64,000 nt of DNA from an uncultured Duodenibacillus sp. (GTDB lineage: Bacteria > Pseudomonadota > Gammaproteobacteria > Burkholderiales > Burkholderiaceae_F). Positions 26,568-34,507 of this stretch are shown here, piece by piece. Under the pieces are notes generated by a model. The model had not been told where the DNA came from. It saw nothing but the letters and a program-made list of their open reading frames with translations, and made no database searches. How positions within the stretch are numbered: the stretch's first letter is position 1; every line of letters begins with the position of its first letter. Both the position numbers and the translations under genes were made by a program. The DNA is taken from assembly GCA_944390745.1 (NCBI GenBank), contig CALXQK010000005.1, forward strand, positions 124,001 through 188,000. The letters run 5' to 3'.

Positions 26568-26599
26568 AATTTCAAACCCTTGAGCTGCTTCAAGGTCAA
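26568..26599 (-). promoter_or_regulatory. MerR-type operator/promoter of the P-type ATPase
   Basis: On the minus strand, a -35 TTGACC (26599-26594) is followed by a 19-20-base spacer and a -10-like GAAATT. The spacer holds the dyad ACCTTGA-N6-TCAAGGGT (26596-26576). A long spacer with a central dyad is the hallmark of promoters twisted open by MerR-family activators. It lies about 55-80 bases before the ATPase start. Confidence 0.65.
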
Positions 26600-26641
26600 G
26601 GCTTCGGCAGGCCTTTTTGTCCAAGGAAGTTGTTCTACATC

Positions 26642-26656
26642 AAATGAGAATCATTT
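26642..26656. promoter_or_regulatory. Fur-box-like palindrome
   Basis: AAATGA-GAA-TCATTT (26642-26656) resembles the core of Fur boxes (AATGAGAATCATT). It sits about 45 bases upstream of the -35 of the P-type ATPase promoter and downstream of the previous terminator. Fur or another metal regulator may bind there; this is a pattern match only. Confidence 0.45.
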
Positions 26657-26671
26657 TTTATCCAGAGCAAT

Positions 26672-26696
26672 AAAAAAGGGCGGCGCAGGGCTGCCC
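26672..26696 (-). terminator. Terminator after the DUF2569-like gene
   Basis: On the minus strand, GGGCAGC pairs with GCCGCCC (26696-26678, one G-T pair) and is followed by TTTTTT. It lies 20 bases after the stop of the DUF2569-like gene and separates the merR unit from the ATPase gene. Confidence 0.7.
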
Positions 26697-26715
26697 TCGA
26701 GAGGACTGTTCGCGG

Positions 26716-27282
26716 TCAGAGCCTTCGCACCTTGTCCTGGTTTTCCGAAACCAGCCTGCGGCCGCGGGGCGTTCCGTAGGTGAGTGCCACGCGCGGGCTC
26801 GCCGCGAAATACACCGTCCAGAAGATCGCCCAGCCGAAGAGCTGCAGCATCGAGGCCTGCGTGAGCGCAAGCTTGAAGAACCAGCTCTGAAACATCGCCA
26901 CGCCCGGGCCCATGATCCAGAGCATCACGATGGTGGAGGCAACGGCCGCGGGCGTGCGCTGCACGGCGATCTGATAGATCGTCATGGCTCCGAGCAGGAT
27001 GGCGAGCACCGTGGGCAGCACGGCCACCGAGGCCTGCGTCATCATCTCGACGCTGCGCACGAGCATGAAGAAGAATTCGCTTGAGATGAAGGTGGTTTCC
27101 CAGACGGCGCGCAGCAGCCAGGCGGTTTGTCCGAGCACGAAGAGCCACAGCAGGCCTCCAAAGCCGCTTCTGATGTTGGGCGAGGTGAGCGCAGGCGGCC
27201 GGGTGCGGGCATAGCTGCCGATGATCCAGGTGGGCAGAACCACGATGAAGACGATGATTGCGGTGATGAGAACGGTTTTCAT
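26716..27282 (-). CDS. DUF2569-like four-helix membrane protein
   Basis: A 188-residue protein with four to five predicted membrane helices (around 2-22, 35-60, 75-100, 105-130, 135-155). A Gly-Gly-Leu at the start of the second helix and an ASPRVALTYG end resemble the DUF2569/YdgK family, whose function is unknown. The ATG at 27282 (MKTVLITAII) is preferred to a TTG 33 bases upstream that overlaps the merR stop. It follows the MerR gene by 29 bases on the same strand and is probably co-transcribed, linking it to metal stress by context only. A paralogue-like gene is at 39311. Confidence 0.68.
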   Translation of the reverse strand: MKTVLITAIIVFIVVLPTWIIGSYARTRPPALTSPNIRSGFGGLLWLFVLGQTAWLLRAVWETTFISSEFFFMLVRSVEMMTQASVAVLPTVLAILLGAMTIYQIAVQRTPAAVASTIVMLWIMGPGVAMFQSWFFKLALTQASMLQLFGWAIFWTVYFAASPRVALTYGTPRGRRLVSENQDKVRRL

Positions 27283-27311
27283 GAAGCAGGTGGTGTTGTG
27301 AGGGTCTTTGC

Positions 27312-27776
27312 TCAATCGGGCTTGCCGCCCTTGCCCTCAAGTTCTGGCTCAAGGAAGTGCTCGCAGCAGACGCAGCTCGAGTGGTCGTACTGCTCAAGGG
27401 TCTGCAGAATGCCGCACAAGCCGTCGCTGTGCGCCCCGGTGCAGCGGTGCGAGAGCTCCTGAAGCCGGCCGCGCAGATTTTCAAGCTGCGCGATGCGGCT
27501 GTCGATCTCTGCAAGGTGCCTTTCAATCAGGGCGTGCACGCGTGCGCAGCGCTCGGGCGTGTCGGCCTCAAAGGACGTCAGCTCGCCGATGTCCTCAAGC
27601 GTCATGCCCAGCAGCCGGCAGTGCCGGATGAAGTGAAGCCGCGCCAGATGCTCCTCGCCGTAGTCGCGGTAATTGTTGGCCAGACGCTGCGCCGCAGGCA
27701 GCAGACCGCGGGCCTCGTAGAAGCGGATGGTTTCGGCGGTGACGCCCGAGCGCCTTGCCAGGTCTCCGATGCGCAT
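27312..27776 (-). CDS. MerR-family metal-responsive regulator (CadR/PbrR-like)
   Basis: A 154-residue activator. The N-terminal winged helix starts MRIGDLARRSGVTAETIRFY, followed by a dimer coiled coil. The C-terminal metal loop is RCTGAHSDGLCGIL, then a Cys/His-rich end (HSSCVCCEH) as in CadR/PbrR proteins that sense Cd2+, Pb2+ or Zn2+. The ATG at 27776 is the usual family start; the frame continues 33 codons upstream with unlike residues. It likely controls the P-type ATPase through the dyad at 26576-26596. Confidence 0.88.
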   Translation of the reverse strand: MRIGDLARRSGVTAETIRFYEARGLLPAAQRLANNYRDYGEEHLARLHFIRHCRLLGMTLEDIGELTSFEADTPERCARVHALIERHLAEIDSRIAQLENLRGRLQELSHRCTGAHSDGLCGILQTLEQYDHSSCVCCEHFLEPELEGKGGKPD

Positions 27777-27913
27777 GATGGTTCCGCCTGCGGCGGCCGG
27801 TTGATGACAGGATGGGTTGGTCGGGGCGCGCCGGGCTGTCAAGTCCCTGCGCGCCGCGACAGGAGATTGTGCCAAAAAGAAGGTCGAAAAAACCGGGAGG
27901 CCTGCCGTCGTCG

Positions 27914-28765
27914 TCAGAAGGTGACGTGATCGGGGTCAAGTCCCGAGAAGCCCGTCTGCGGCAGATTGTCAAGCCGCTGCATTTCCTCCTCGGTCAGGCT
28001 GAAGCCGAAGAGATCGGCGTTTTGCACGCGCCGCTCATGGTTGAGCGACTTGGGCAGCGCCGCCGCGCCGTGCTGCAGGCACCAGCGCAGCGCCGCCTGG
28101 GCGCTTGTCACGCCGTGGGCGGCGGCGATTTCCTTGAGAACCGGATGCGCGATGAGCGCGCCCCGGCCCAGCGGCGACCAGGCCTCGATCTGAATGCCGC
28201 GCTTCATGCAGAACTCCACCGTCGGGCGCTGCATGTAGCCCGGATGAAACTCAATCTGATTGACCATGGGGGCAATGGTGGCGCGGGCCAGCAGCGGCAC
28301 GAGATGGTGCACGAGGAAGTTGCTCACGCCGATGGCGCGCACGCAGCCGCTCTTGTAGAGATCCTCCATGGCGCGCCACGTGCCCGAGTTGATGCTCTGC
28401 CAGGTCATGGGTTCGCCGCGCGCAGCCGGCCAGTGAATCAAATAGAGATCGAGATAGTCGAGCCCGAGGGTCTCGAGCGTGCGGTTGAATGCCGCAATGG
28501 TTCCGTCGTAGCCTCTGTCGGTGTTCCAGAGCTTGCTGGTGACGAAGAGCTTTTCGCGCGGCAGGCCGCAGGTGCGGACCGCGCGTCCCACGCCGCGCTC
28601 GTTGCCGTAGATGTGGGCGGTGTCAATGTGGCGATAGCCGATTTCAATGGCGTCGCGGATGTGCGCGACGAGCTCATCGTCGTCAGGTATCTGCCAGGTC
28701 CCGAAGCCGATGCAGGGGATCCGCACGCCGTTGGACAATTTAAAACCGCTTGCGATGGTGGGCAC
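27914..28765 (-). CDS. Aldo/keto reductase
   Basis: An NADPH-dependent carbonyl reductase of 283 residues in the AKR5/2,5-diketogluconate reductase-like branch. The catalytic tetrad is complete: D48, Y53 (HIDTAHIYGNE), K78 (VTSKLW) and H111 (LIHWP). The C-terminal IPKS-type cofactor motif appears as LPKSLN. It starts with GTG at 28765, preceded by AGGAGA. It stands alone, 137 bases upstream of merR on the same strand, with no hint of its substrate. Confidence 0.88.
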   Translation of the reverse strand: MPTIASGFKLSNGVRIPCIGFGTWQIPDDDELVAHIRDAIEIGYRHIDTAHIYGNERGVGRAVRTCGLPREKLFVTSKLWNTDRGYDGTIAAFNRTLETLGLDYLDLYLIHWPAARGEPMTWQSINSGTWRAMEDLYKSGCVRAIGVSNFLVHHLVPLLARATIAPMVNQIEFHPGYMQRPTVEFCMKRGIQIEAWSPLGRGALIAHPVLKEIAAAHGVTSAQAALRWCLQHGAAALPKSLNHERRVQNADLFGFSLTEEEMQRLDNLPQTGFSGLDPDHVTF

Positions 28766-28874
28766 TCTAATCTCCTGTCTGCTGCTGCGCCTGCCCCGTT
28801 TGACAAAGGGGGGTCTCGGCGGCCGTCATTGTATCAAACCGACTCCGGCGCAATGGCGCAGGCGCCCCGGCGCT

Positions 28875-29267
28875 CTAGCGGGCCTTGTCCCCGGAAAAGC
28901 GCCGCGCCGAGCAGCAGCGCGGCAGCATCATCGAGGGCTCGTCGGCGTGCCCATGCGCGCAGGCATCAAGATCCGGAAGCGCCGCCACAAGCTGCAGCCG
29001 CACCTCAAGATGCGGTCGCATCAGGGGGTCCTTTCCAAGGGCTGCGGCAAGCGCCTTGACAAAGGGCTCGGAGAGCGCCTGCTGCAGCGCTGCGACGCTG
29101 GCAGCCTCGGCGCGGATGGGCGCCTTGCGGTCGAAGTCCGCGCACAGCGCATCAAATGTCTGGCGTTCGTGGTCAAAGGCGACAAGCACGTCGGCGCGGA
29201 TCGGAAATCCGAGCTGCACGGCAAGCTTCCAAAGCGGCAGACGCACGGGATAGGCGGGTGCGGTCAT
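28875..29267 (-). CDS. Hypothetical protein, 130 residues
   Basis: No family recognised. The product begins MTAPAYPVRLPLWKLAVQLG, is mostly helical, has no signal peptide or membrane helix, and ends in a Cys/Arg-rich tail (PRCCSARRFSGDKAR). GGAGG lies about 10 bases before the ATG at 29267. It is upstream of the aldo/keto reductase on the same strand (109 bases apart) and divergent from the coiled-coil protein gene. The good start and clean open frame support coding. Confidence 0.5.
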   Translation of the reverse strand: MTAPAYPVRLPLWKLAVQLGFPIRADVLVAFDHERQTFDALCADFDRKAPIRAEAASVAALQQALSEPFVKALAAALGKDPLMRPHLEVRLQLVAALPDLDACAHGHADEPSMMLPRCCSARRFSGDKAR

Positions 29268-29528
29268 GGGGCGGGGCCTCCGGAAAGTCGTTGTCTTGAG
29301 GGCGGCGCTGCGCTCGGGCGCAGCGTCCTGCAAAGATAACAGTTTTATGAGGGCCGGCGCATCAGGGCGGCCGCCTGTGCGCCGTGCAAGGGAAAAAATT
29401 CGACCTCCCGACTGGGCGTGCGGGCGGCATCATGATTAGACTATCGGCGCCCGTCGCGGCGGACTTTTTCCATCGGCTCCGTTGCGGCGCGTTCCATACC
29501 AGCAAGCAGCTACTACTCAGGCACCACC

Positions 29529-30905
29529 ATGGCAGTCAATGAAATCACCGGCGTCGTCGTCTCGACTCTGGCCTGCGTCATCGCCGCGGCAGGCTTCGGC
29601 TGGCAGATGCTGCGCCGGCGCAACCGCCGCACGGGCGCGGCGCGTCCCTCGAGCCTTGCGCGCGACGCCAGCGGCCGCCCCGTTCCCAACGCCCAGCCCT
29701 CCGAGGGCGCCGTCAGGAAGCCCCGGGCGGTCTTTGACTTTGAATCGGCTTGCGTCAAGCGCCCCACGATGCTTGCCGTGACCGCCATGCGCGGCGACGC
29801 GTCGGCAAGCGAGCTCTTCATTCAGCGCGCCTTCAAGATCGACCGCGAGTTCTGGCACGAGCTTGAGGTTTCGCCCTACGAAATGCGTCGTCTGGACTGC
29901 CTTTTTGCGCAGGCCAACAAGCTTGCCTGGGTGCCGGGCAGTGCCTTTGAGCGGCACATCTTTTCCGTGAGCTTCTCGCCGGTTCTTGAGGGGGCGCTCA
30001 AGCAGGGCTACCACCCGCGCGTCAACGCCACGGCCGCCGATCTGCAGATCTGCGCCATTGATGAAACAGGCTGCATGATGGGCGAGCCCATGCAGATGCC
30101 CGACCACGCCTGGGGGGAGCCGGCGCGCATCCACGCGCTCTGGTGCGCGCTCAATCCCGCCGACAAGCTCCATGAACTCGATGCCGAGCTTGTCAAGGAG
30201 CTTGACATTCTCAAGGATCGCGTCGAGTCGCTTGCCGAACATGTCGCGGCGCTCACCGCCCGCATCTGGCAGCAGCGCTTTGACAGTCTTCATGAACTTG
30301 CCGAGGACCTCCGGCGGCTGGGCGCCGAGGGCGGACAGGCCGCCGAGCGGCATGAAAAGATCGATGCCATCGTCGCCGAGGTGCGGGCCGACGCCGATCG
30401 AATTGATGCGGCGGTGGCCCAGGGCGCGCGCAGCGTTCATACGCTTGAGGACGCCGATCAGGCGCTGGTGCACGCCATTGCCTACATGTACGTGCGCGAG
30501 CTCACGGTTCGCGTGCTGCGCGTGTGCGCGCTGCTGCGCGTGATCTCAGGCGACACCTTTGCGCATGAGGTGCACTGCGCCAACCACATCATGAGCGACC
30601 TTGAGGCGTTTACCGACGTGCGGCCGCTCATTGCCGCGGCTGCGGCCGTTGCGCACGCGCCGCTTGAAAGCGAAAGCCATCGTGCGATGCGCGACGGCGA
30701 GGTTGAGCGCGCAGGAGCCATCGCGCGCCACTCGCGCGAGCTCGAGCGGCTGCACGATGCCCTCGAGAAGGAGCTGCGCGCGCAGGCAAAGGCGCTGCAG
30801 GCGCGCGTCGACCAGTGCCTGCTGTGGCAGACGCACCCGCGCCGCTATGCCGTGCGTCTGAGCGACGAGGGCCGAATCGAGAAGATGTTCGTGCTCGACG
30901 CCTGA
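29529..30905 (+). CDS. Hypothetical membrane-anchored coiled-coil protein
   Basis: A 458-residue protein, function unknown. One N-terminal membrane helix (about 7-27) is followed by a basic Arg-rich stop-transfer (MLRRRNRR) and a compact domain (about 75-215). Long helical, probably coiled-coil, stretches follow (about 215-300 and 385-440). It contains no enzyme motif. The orientation suggests a short periplasmic N-terminus and a cytoplasmic body. It is a single gene, converging on the LysR gene (13 bases between the stops). Confidence 0.6.
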   Translation: MAVNEITGVVVSTLACVIAAAGFGWQMLRRRNRRTGAARPSSLARDASGRPVPNAQPSEGAVRKPRAVFDFESACVKRPTMLAVTAMRGDASASELFIQRAFKIDREFWHELEVSPYEMRRLDCLFAQANKLAWVPGSAFERHIFSVSFSPVLEGALKQGYHPRVNATAADLQICAIDETGCMMGEPMQMPDHAWGEPARIHALWCALNPADKLHELDAELVKELDILKDRVESLAEHVAALTARIWQQRFDSLHELAEDLRRLGAEGGQAAERHEKIDAIVAEVRADADRIDAAVAQGARSVHTLEDADQALVHAIAYMYVRELTVRVLRVCALLRVISGDTFAHEVHCANHIMSDLEAFTDVRPLIAAAAAVAHAPLESESHRAMRDGEVERAGAIARHSRELERLHDALEKELRAQAKALQARVDQCLLWQTHPRRYAVRLSDEGRIEKMFVLDA

Positions 30906-30918
30906 GGCCAGTGCTGGC

Positions 30919-31962
30919 TTAACGCGCCTCGCCGGCGTCCGTGCCCACGGCCATGAATTTCGAGAGAATCGGCTTGCGCGAGGTGAGCTCCGGCAGCCAG
31001 CGGCGCTCGAGCATCTCGCGGTAGAGGGCGCTGATGCGCTCGACAATGGGCAGGTAGGAGGTCGTTCGCGCCGCCGCCCAGAGCGTTTTTTCAATGCGCG
31101 CCTCGCCGGTGGAGTGCACGGTGATGTTTTCGAGCTGCTCGCGCACGCACCAGAGGCTTGTCGGCGGCAGAATCGTCCAGCCCAGCCCCCGGGTGACGGC
31201 GTTGGTCACCGACTGCGTGCTCTCGACCACGACGCGCCGGTGCACGCTGATGCCGAGAATGCGCAGCATCGCCTGGGCGCGCCGCCAGTCGAGCGACTCC
31301 CTGCGGTTGGAGATGAAGGGCAGCGTCAGGTGCGCGCGCAGCGCCGACAGCGGCAGCAGGTCCGCGTCAATCGAGTCGGTCCTCGGGTGCACGATAAGAT
31401 AGCATTCGGTGACAAGACGCTCGGCCAGCAGGCGGTCTTCAACCGAAATGTCCGGAGCCACGGCGACGTCAAGCTTTCCGTCATGAAAGTCCTTGAGCGT
31501 TTTTGCAATGAGCCCCCACTGCGCGTCGAAATTCTCCACAAGCGGAATTAGCGCGGCTTCAAGCTCGCTGCTGGCGTAGCTCGCGGCGCTTTCCGTGATT
31601 CCAAAGCGAAGCGTCCGGATCTGCCCGGTCTGCACCGATTCGACGGCGCGAAGAAAGTGCTGTGAGGCGCTGACCACGTCCTGCGACAGCGCGAGAACCT
31701 GACGGCCCGCGTCAGTGAGCTGCGGCGGGCGCCCCGACCGGTCGATGAGGGTGATGCGCAGCTCGCGCTCCAGACGCGCAACAGCCTGCGAGACCGCCGA
31801 CTGCGTCAGTCCGAGCCGGCGCGCCGCCTCGGAAAAGGAGCGCAGCTGCGCGGCCTTGATGAAGATGTTGAGCTGCGCGGGCTGCACCGCGTGCAGATCG
31901 AGGGCCGCAGCCGGCGGTGCGGAACAGCCGGCGTGCGGCAAGGACTCAAGCTTGGGCTGCAT
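30919..31962 (-). CDS. LysR-family transcriptional regulator
   Basis: A 347-residue regulator. The winged HTH (about 28-90) reads SFSEAARRLGLTQSAVSQAV, followed by a linker helix and a periplasmic-binding-like effector domain. The 30-residue N-terminal extension (MQPKLESLPHAGCSAPPAA) is unusual. An ATTAG-N5-CTAAT site lies 70 bases upstream. There is no divergent protein-coding gene in the usual place, so its target and effector are unknown. Confidence 0.85.
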   Translation of the reverse strand: MQPKLESLPHAGCSAPPAAALDLHAVQPAQLNIFIKAAQLRSFSEAARRLGLTQSAVSQAVARLERELRITLIDRSGRPPQLTDAGRQVLALSQDVVSASQHFLRAVESVQTGQIRTLRFGITESAASYASSELEAALIPLVENFDAQWGLIAKTLKDFHDGKLDVAVAPDISVEDRLLAERLVTECYLIVHPRTDSIDADLLPLSALRAHLTLPFISNRRESLDWRRAQAMLRILGISVHRRVVVESTQSVTNAVTRGLGWTILPPTSLWCVREQLENITVHSTGEARIEKTLWAAARTTSYLPIVERISALYREMLERRWLPELTSRKPILSKFMAVGTDAGEAR

Positions 31963-32031
31963 CCTTGGTCATGGGCGCCCTGCGGCGCCTTTCTCAAGCC
32001 CCTGGGCCGATAAGGCTGGGAAAATGTTAAC

Positions 32032-32048
32032 CATTAGAGCGGCTAATG
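32032..32048. promoter_or_regulatory. LysR-type operator candidate
   Basis: CATTAG-AGCGG-CTAATG is a perfect dyad containing the T-N11-A pattern recognised by LysR regulators. It lies in an AT-rich patch 70 bases upstream of the lysR start, the usual place for autoregulation. Confidence 0.55.
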
Positions 32049-32302
32049 ATAAACCGCTTCCTTGAGATCTTCTCTAGCATGCACGGCGCAGACGGTTTGG
32101 ACCAGGATCTTTCGCCGCAGATCTCCTCGCTGCCGGCGATGCTCCTTCTTTGAAGAGCCCCGGGCGCACTGCACGCAGGAAGGACTCGGTAGGCCTGCGC
32201 GCCGTGCCGGGGCCAAACAAAGGCGTCTGCATCCGGAAATTTTCAGGCGAAATGCCCGGGCAGGCTTGCAGAAGACCTGCCCAGGGCTTTCTCTCCGGCT
32301 TC

Positions 32303-32353
32303 AAGACCTGCGTGAACAGGACGCACAGACGCCTGCGCAGGTCTTATTTTTTG
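32303..32353 (+). terminator. Orphan intrinsic terminator
   Basis: AAGACCTGCG (32303-32312) pairs perfectly with CGCAGGTCTT (32336-32345) and is followed by ATTTTTTG. It faces the plus strand, where no protein gene precedes it. It could end a short transcript starting near the LysR-type operator. Confidence 0.6.
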
Positions 32354-32488
32354 CCCGGGGCGAGCCCTCCCGCCGGAAGGGCTTGTGCCGCCGGCCTCAA
32401 GCGGGGAGTGCCTTGCAGACGAAATGAAAGCGGCCGACAGCGGGATTCGCCTGCACAGTCGGCCGGTGGTTGAGGTCGAGGTCTTCAA

Positions 32489-33952
32489 TCAGCGCGAGCA
32501 GCTCGCGCGCATCTCGTTGAGAATGGCTGCGGCCTCAGGGGCGATGTCGCTGGCGGTCATTCCCGCCCAGACGTCGTCGGCGGCCGCGCCGTGCAGGTAC
32601 ACCGCGCCGAGCGCAGCGCTCACAAGGTCAAACTGCTGGGCAAAGAACGCGCCCAGCATGCCGCTCAGAACATCGCCCGAGCCCGCTGTGGCAAGCGAGG
32701 CGCCTCCCGTGGGGTTGATCCAGGCCCGGGAGCTGCGAAGCGCAATGACGCTGCCGGCGCCCTTGAGAATGGAGATGGCGCCCGTCTGCAGAGAGAGCTC
32801 GCGGCAGGCTGCGATCCGGTCGGCGAGCACCTTTTCAACGGTTGTGCCGAGAATGGCCGCGGCCTCGCCCGGATGCGGCGTGATCACCGTGTGCGAGCGG
32901 CGGGCAAGCACCGCGTCCTGCAGCTTCTGATCCTGCGCGAGGATGCGAAGCGCGTCGGCGTCAAGAATGAGCACCGCGGGACTGGCAACCGCCGCCTCAA
33001 GCCGGGCGTGCGCCTTGTCGGAAAATCCAAGGCCGCAGCCCACCACGTTGCAGGTGGTCTTGCTGAGGTCAATTTCTCCGGCGGCAAACATCAGCTCGGG
33101 GCAGAGCATGTCAAAGGCTGGCGCCCGCTCGCTCATCAGCTCGACGGTCACGCGTCCGGCTCCGAGCGTGAGCGCGGCGCGCGCGGCAAGAATGGCGGCT
33201 CCGACTGTGCCGTCGGCTCCTCCAACCACGCCCACGTGTCCGAAGGTGCCCTTGTGGGTGTTGCGGGCGCGGCGCTCGCAGATGTGCCGGAAGTCGCTTG
33301 CGTCGACGACGCCGAGCGTGGAGAGGGGAACCGAGACGTCAAGCTCGTTGACGAAGATCTCGCCCGAAGCATCGGCGCCCTCGCACATGTAGCAGCCCGC
33401 CTTGGGCGCGAGCATCGCCATCGTGATGTCGGCCTGGCAGCCCTTGATGCCGCCCGCCCAGTGCCCGGTCATGGCGTCGAGTCCCGAGGGAATGTCGATG
33501 GAGACGCGCAGCGACCGGCGCTCGTTGAACCACATCGCCGCATCGAGATAGTCGCCCGAGAGCGCCTTCTTCATGCCGGTGCCGAAAAGGGCGTCGACCA
33601 CCACGTCGGCCTTGTCGGCGGTGTAGGGATCAGCGATCACGGTGCCGCCGGCCGCCGTCCAGGCGTCGAACATCAGGCGGGCATCCTCGGCGCGGGGCTT
33701 GTCGCAGCCGATGAGCGCGCAGGTGACGCGCTTGCCCTTGTTCTTGAGAAAGAGCGCGGCGGCAAATCCGTCGCCGCCGTTGTTGCCCGGGCCGCAGATG
33801 ATGACGATGTGCTGCGCCTCGGGGCGAACCTCGAGGATCTTTTCAGCAACGGCGCGGCCGGCCCGGCGCATCAGTTCGCCCTGCGGCAGGACATTGTTGT
33901 AGCGGTGTTCGAGAGCGGCGAGCTCGTCGAGGTTGAGAATTTGCTGAGCCAT
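32489..33952 (-). CDS. nnr: Bifunctional NAD(P)H-hydrate epimerase/dehydratase
   Basis: Repairs hydrated NAD(P)H. It has 487 residues. The N-terminal YjeF_N epimerase domain (about 1-215) carries GPGNNGGDGFAAA and DALFGTG. The C-terminal ADP/ATP-dependent dehydratase (ribokinase-like, about 230-487) carries HVGVVGGADGTVGAAILAAR, TPHPGEAA and GSGDVLSGML. Both domains look intact. The ATG at 33952 gives MAQQILNLDEL; the frame upstream is proline/arginine-rich and unlike the family. Confidence 0.92.
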   Translation of the reverse strand: MAQQILNLDELAALEHRYNNVLPQGELMRRAGRAVAEKILEVRPEAQHIVIICGPGNNGGDGFAAALFLKNKGKRVTCALIGCDKPRAEDARLMFDAWTAAGGTVIADPYTADKADVVVDALFGTGMKKALSGDYLDAAMWFNERRSLRVSIDIPSGLDAMTGHWAGGIKGCQADITMAMLAPKAGCYMCEGADASGEIFVNELDVSVPLSTLGVVDASDFRHICERRARNTHKGTFGHVGVVGGADGTVGAAILAARAALTLGAGRVTVELMSERAPAFDMLCPELMFAAGEIDLSKTTCNVVGCGLGFSDKAHARLEAAVASPAVLILDADALRILAQDQKLQDAVLARRSHTVITPHPGEAAAILGTTVEKVLADRIAACRELSLQTGAISILKGAGSVIALRSSRAWINPTGGASLATAGSGDVLSGMLGAFFAQQFDLVSAALGAVYLHGAAADDVWAGMTASDIAPEAAAILNEMRASCSR

Positions 33953-34507
33953 GGTGATCAAACGCGAAAAAGCCTCACGCGGCTGACGGTGAAAACCGTC
34001 CCGGTGAAGCATCCTGAAACGAAACGACTGCCCTGCAAGGCGCAGGAACCGCCCTGAGCAGGCAAACGGCCCCCTGCCGGCGCCGCAGGGCGCCTTTGGG
34101 ACGGAGCGGCAGTCGCCTGCCTGTCCCGGACCCGCGTCGTGCAAGGGAGGATCTGCCGAAGGCGCATCGAGGTGCAAGTGCGGGCGGCTTTGCGCACCGG
34201 CCCCGGGCAAATCGAGAGGCTTTGGCGCAGCGGCCCGGCGCAAGGCTGCGGGCAGGGCCCGGTGCGCCCCGTCCGGCGCCCGCAATTGTAGACCACGTGC
34301 GGTCGATCAAGGGGCGCAGAAAAGCGCCGCGGACGCCCCGGGAAAAGGATGGGGCGCGGGCGCTTCACTTATAATCCTCAGATTGACCCGAGGCAGGCGC
34401 CGCAGGCGGTTCAAGGGCCGCCGGATGCCGCTGCAGCCGCCTCGCCTCCCGGTGCATCTGCGCCGGATTTCCCCGCCTTTTTCCTACGGTTTTTTTTCGA
34501 GCCATTT
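33953..34507. promoter_or_regulatory. Divergent nnr/purL intergenic region with purL -10
   Basis: 555 bases with no supported gene. A perfect TATAAT at 34371-34376 would start transcription near 34382, about 125 bases before purL. The matching -35 position (GGATGG) is weak. No known purine riboswitch was recognised. The rest is GC-rich with scattered short inverted repeats. Confidence 0.5.

Larger units (their letters stand above)
31963..32488. other. Gene-free stretch with LysR-type box and an orphan terminator
   Basis: 526 bases without a convincing protein gene. It holds the candidate operator at 32032-32048 and a plus-strand terminator at 32303-32353. A perfect 7-bp hairpin GGCCGAC/GTCGGCC (32432-32464) lies just beyond the nnr stop and lacks a T tract. 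The open frames present give Arg/Cys-rich products with no recognisable features. Confidence 0.5.

Noticed and set aside
32062-32427. 121-codon plus-strand frame in the lysR upstream region
   Set aside because: It is Cys/Arg-rich, has no recognisable domain and runs through an intrinsic terminator; treated as non-coding.
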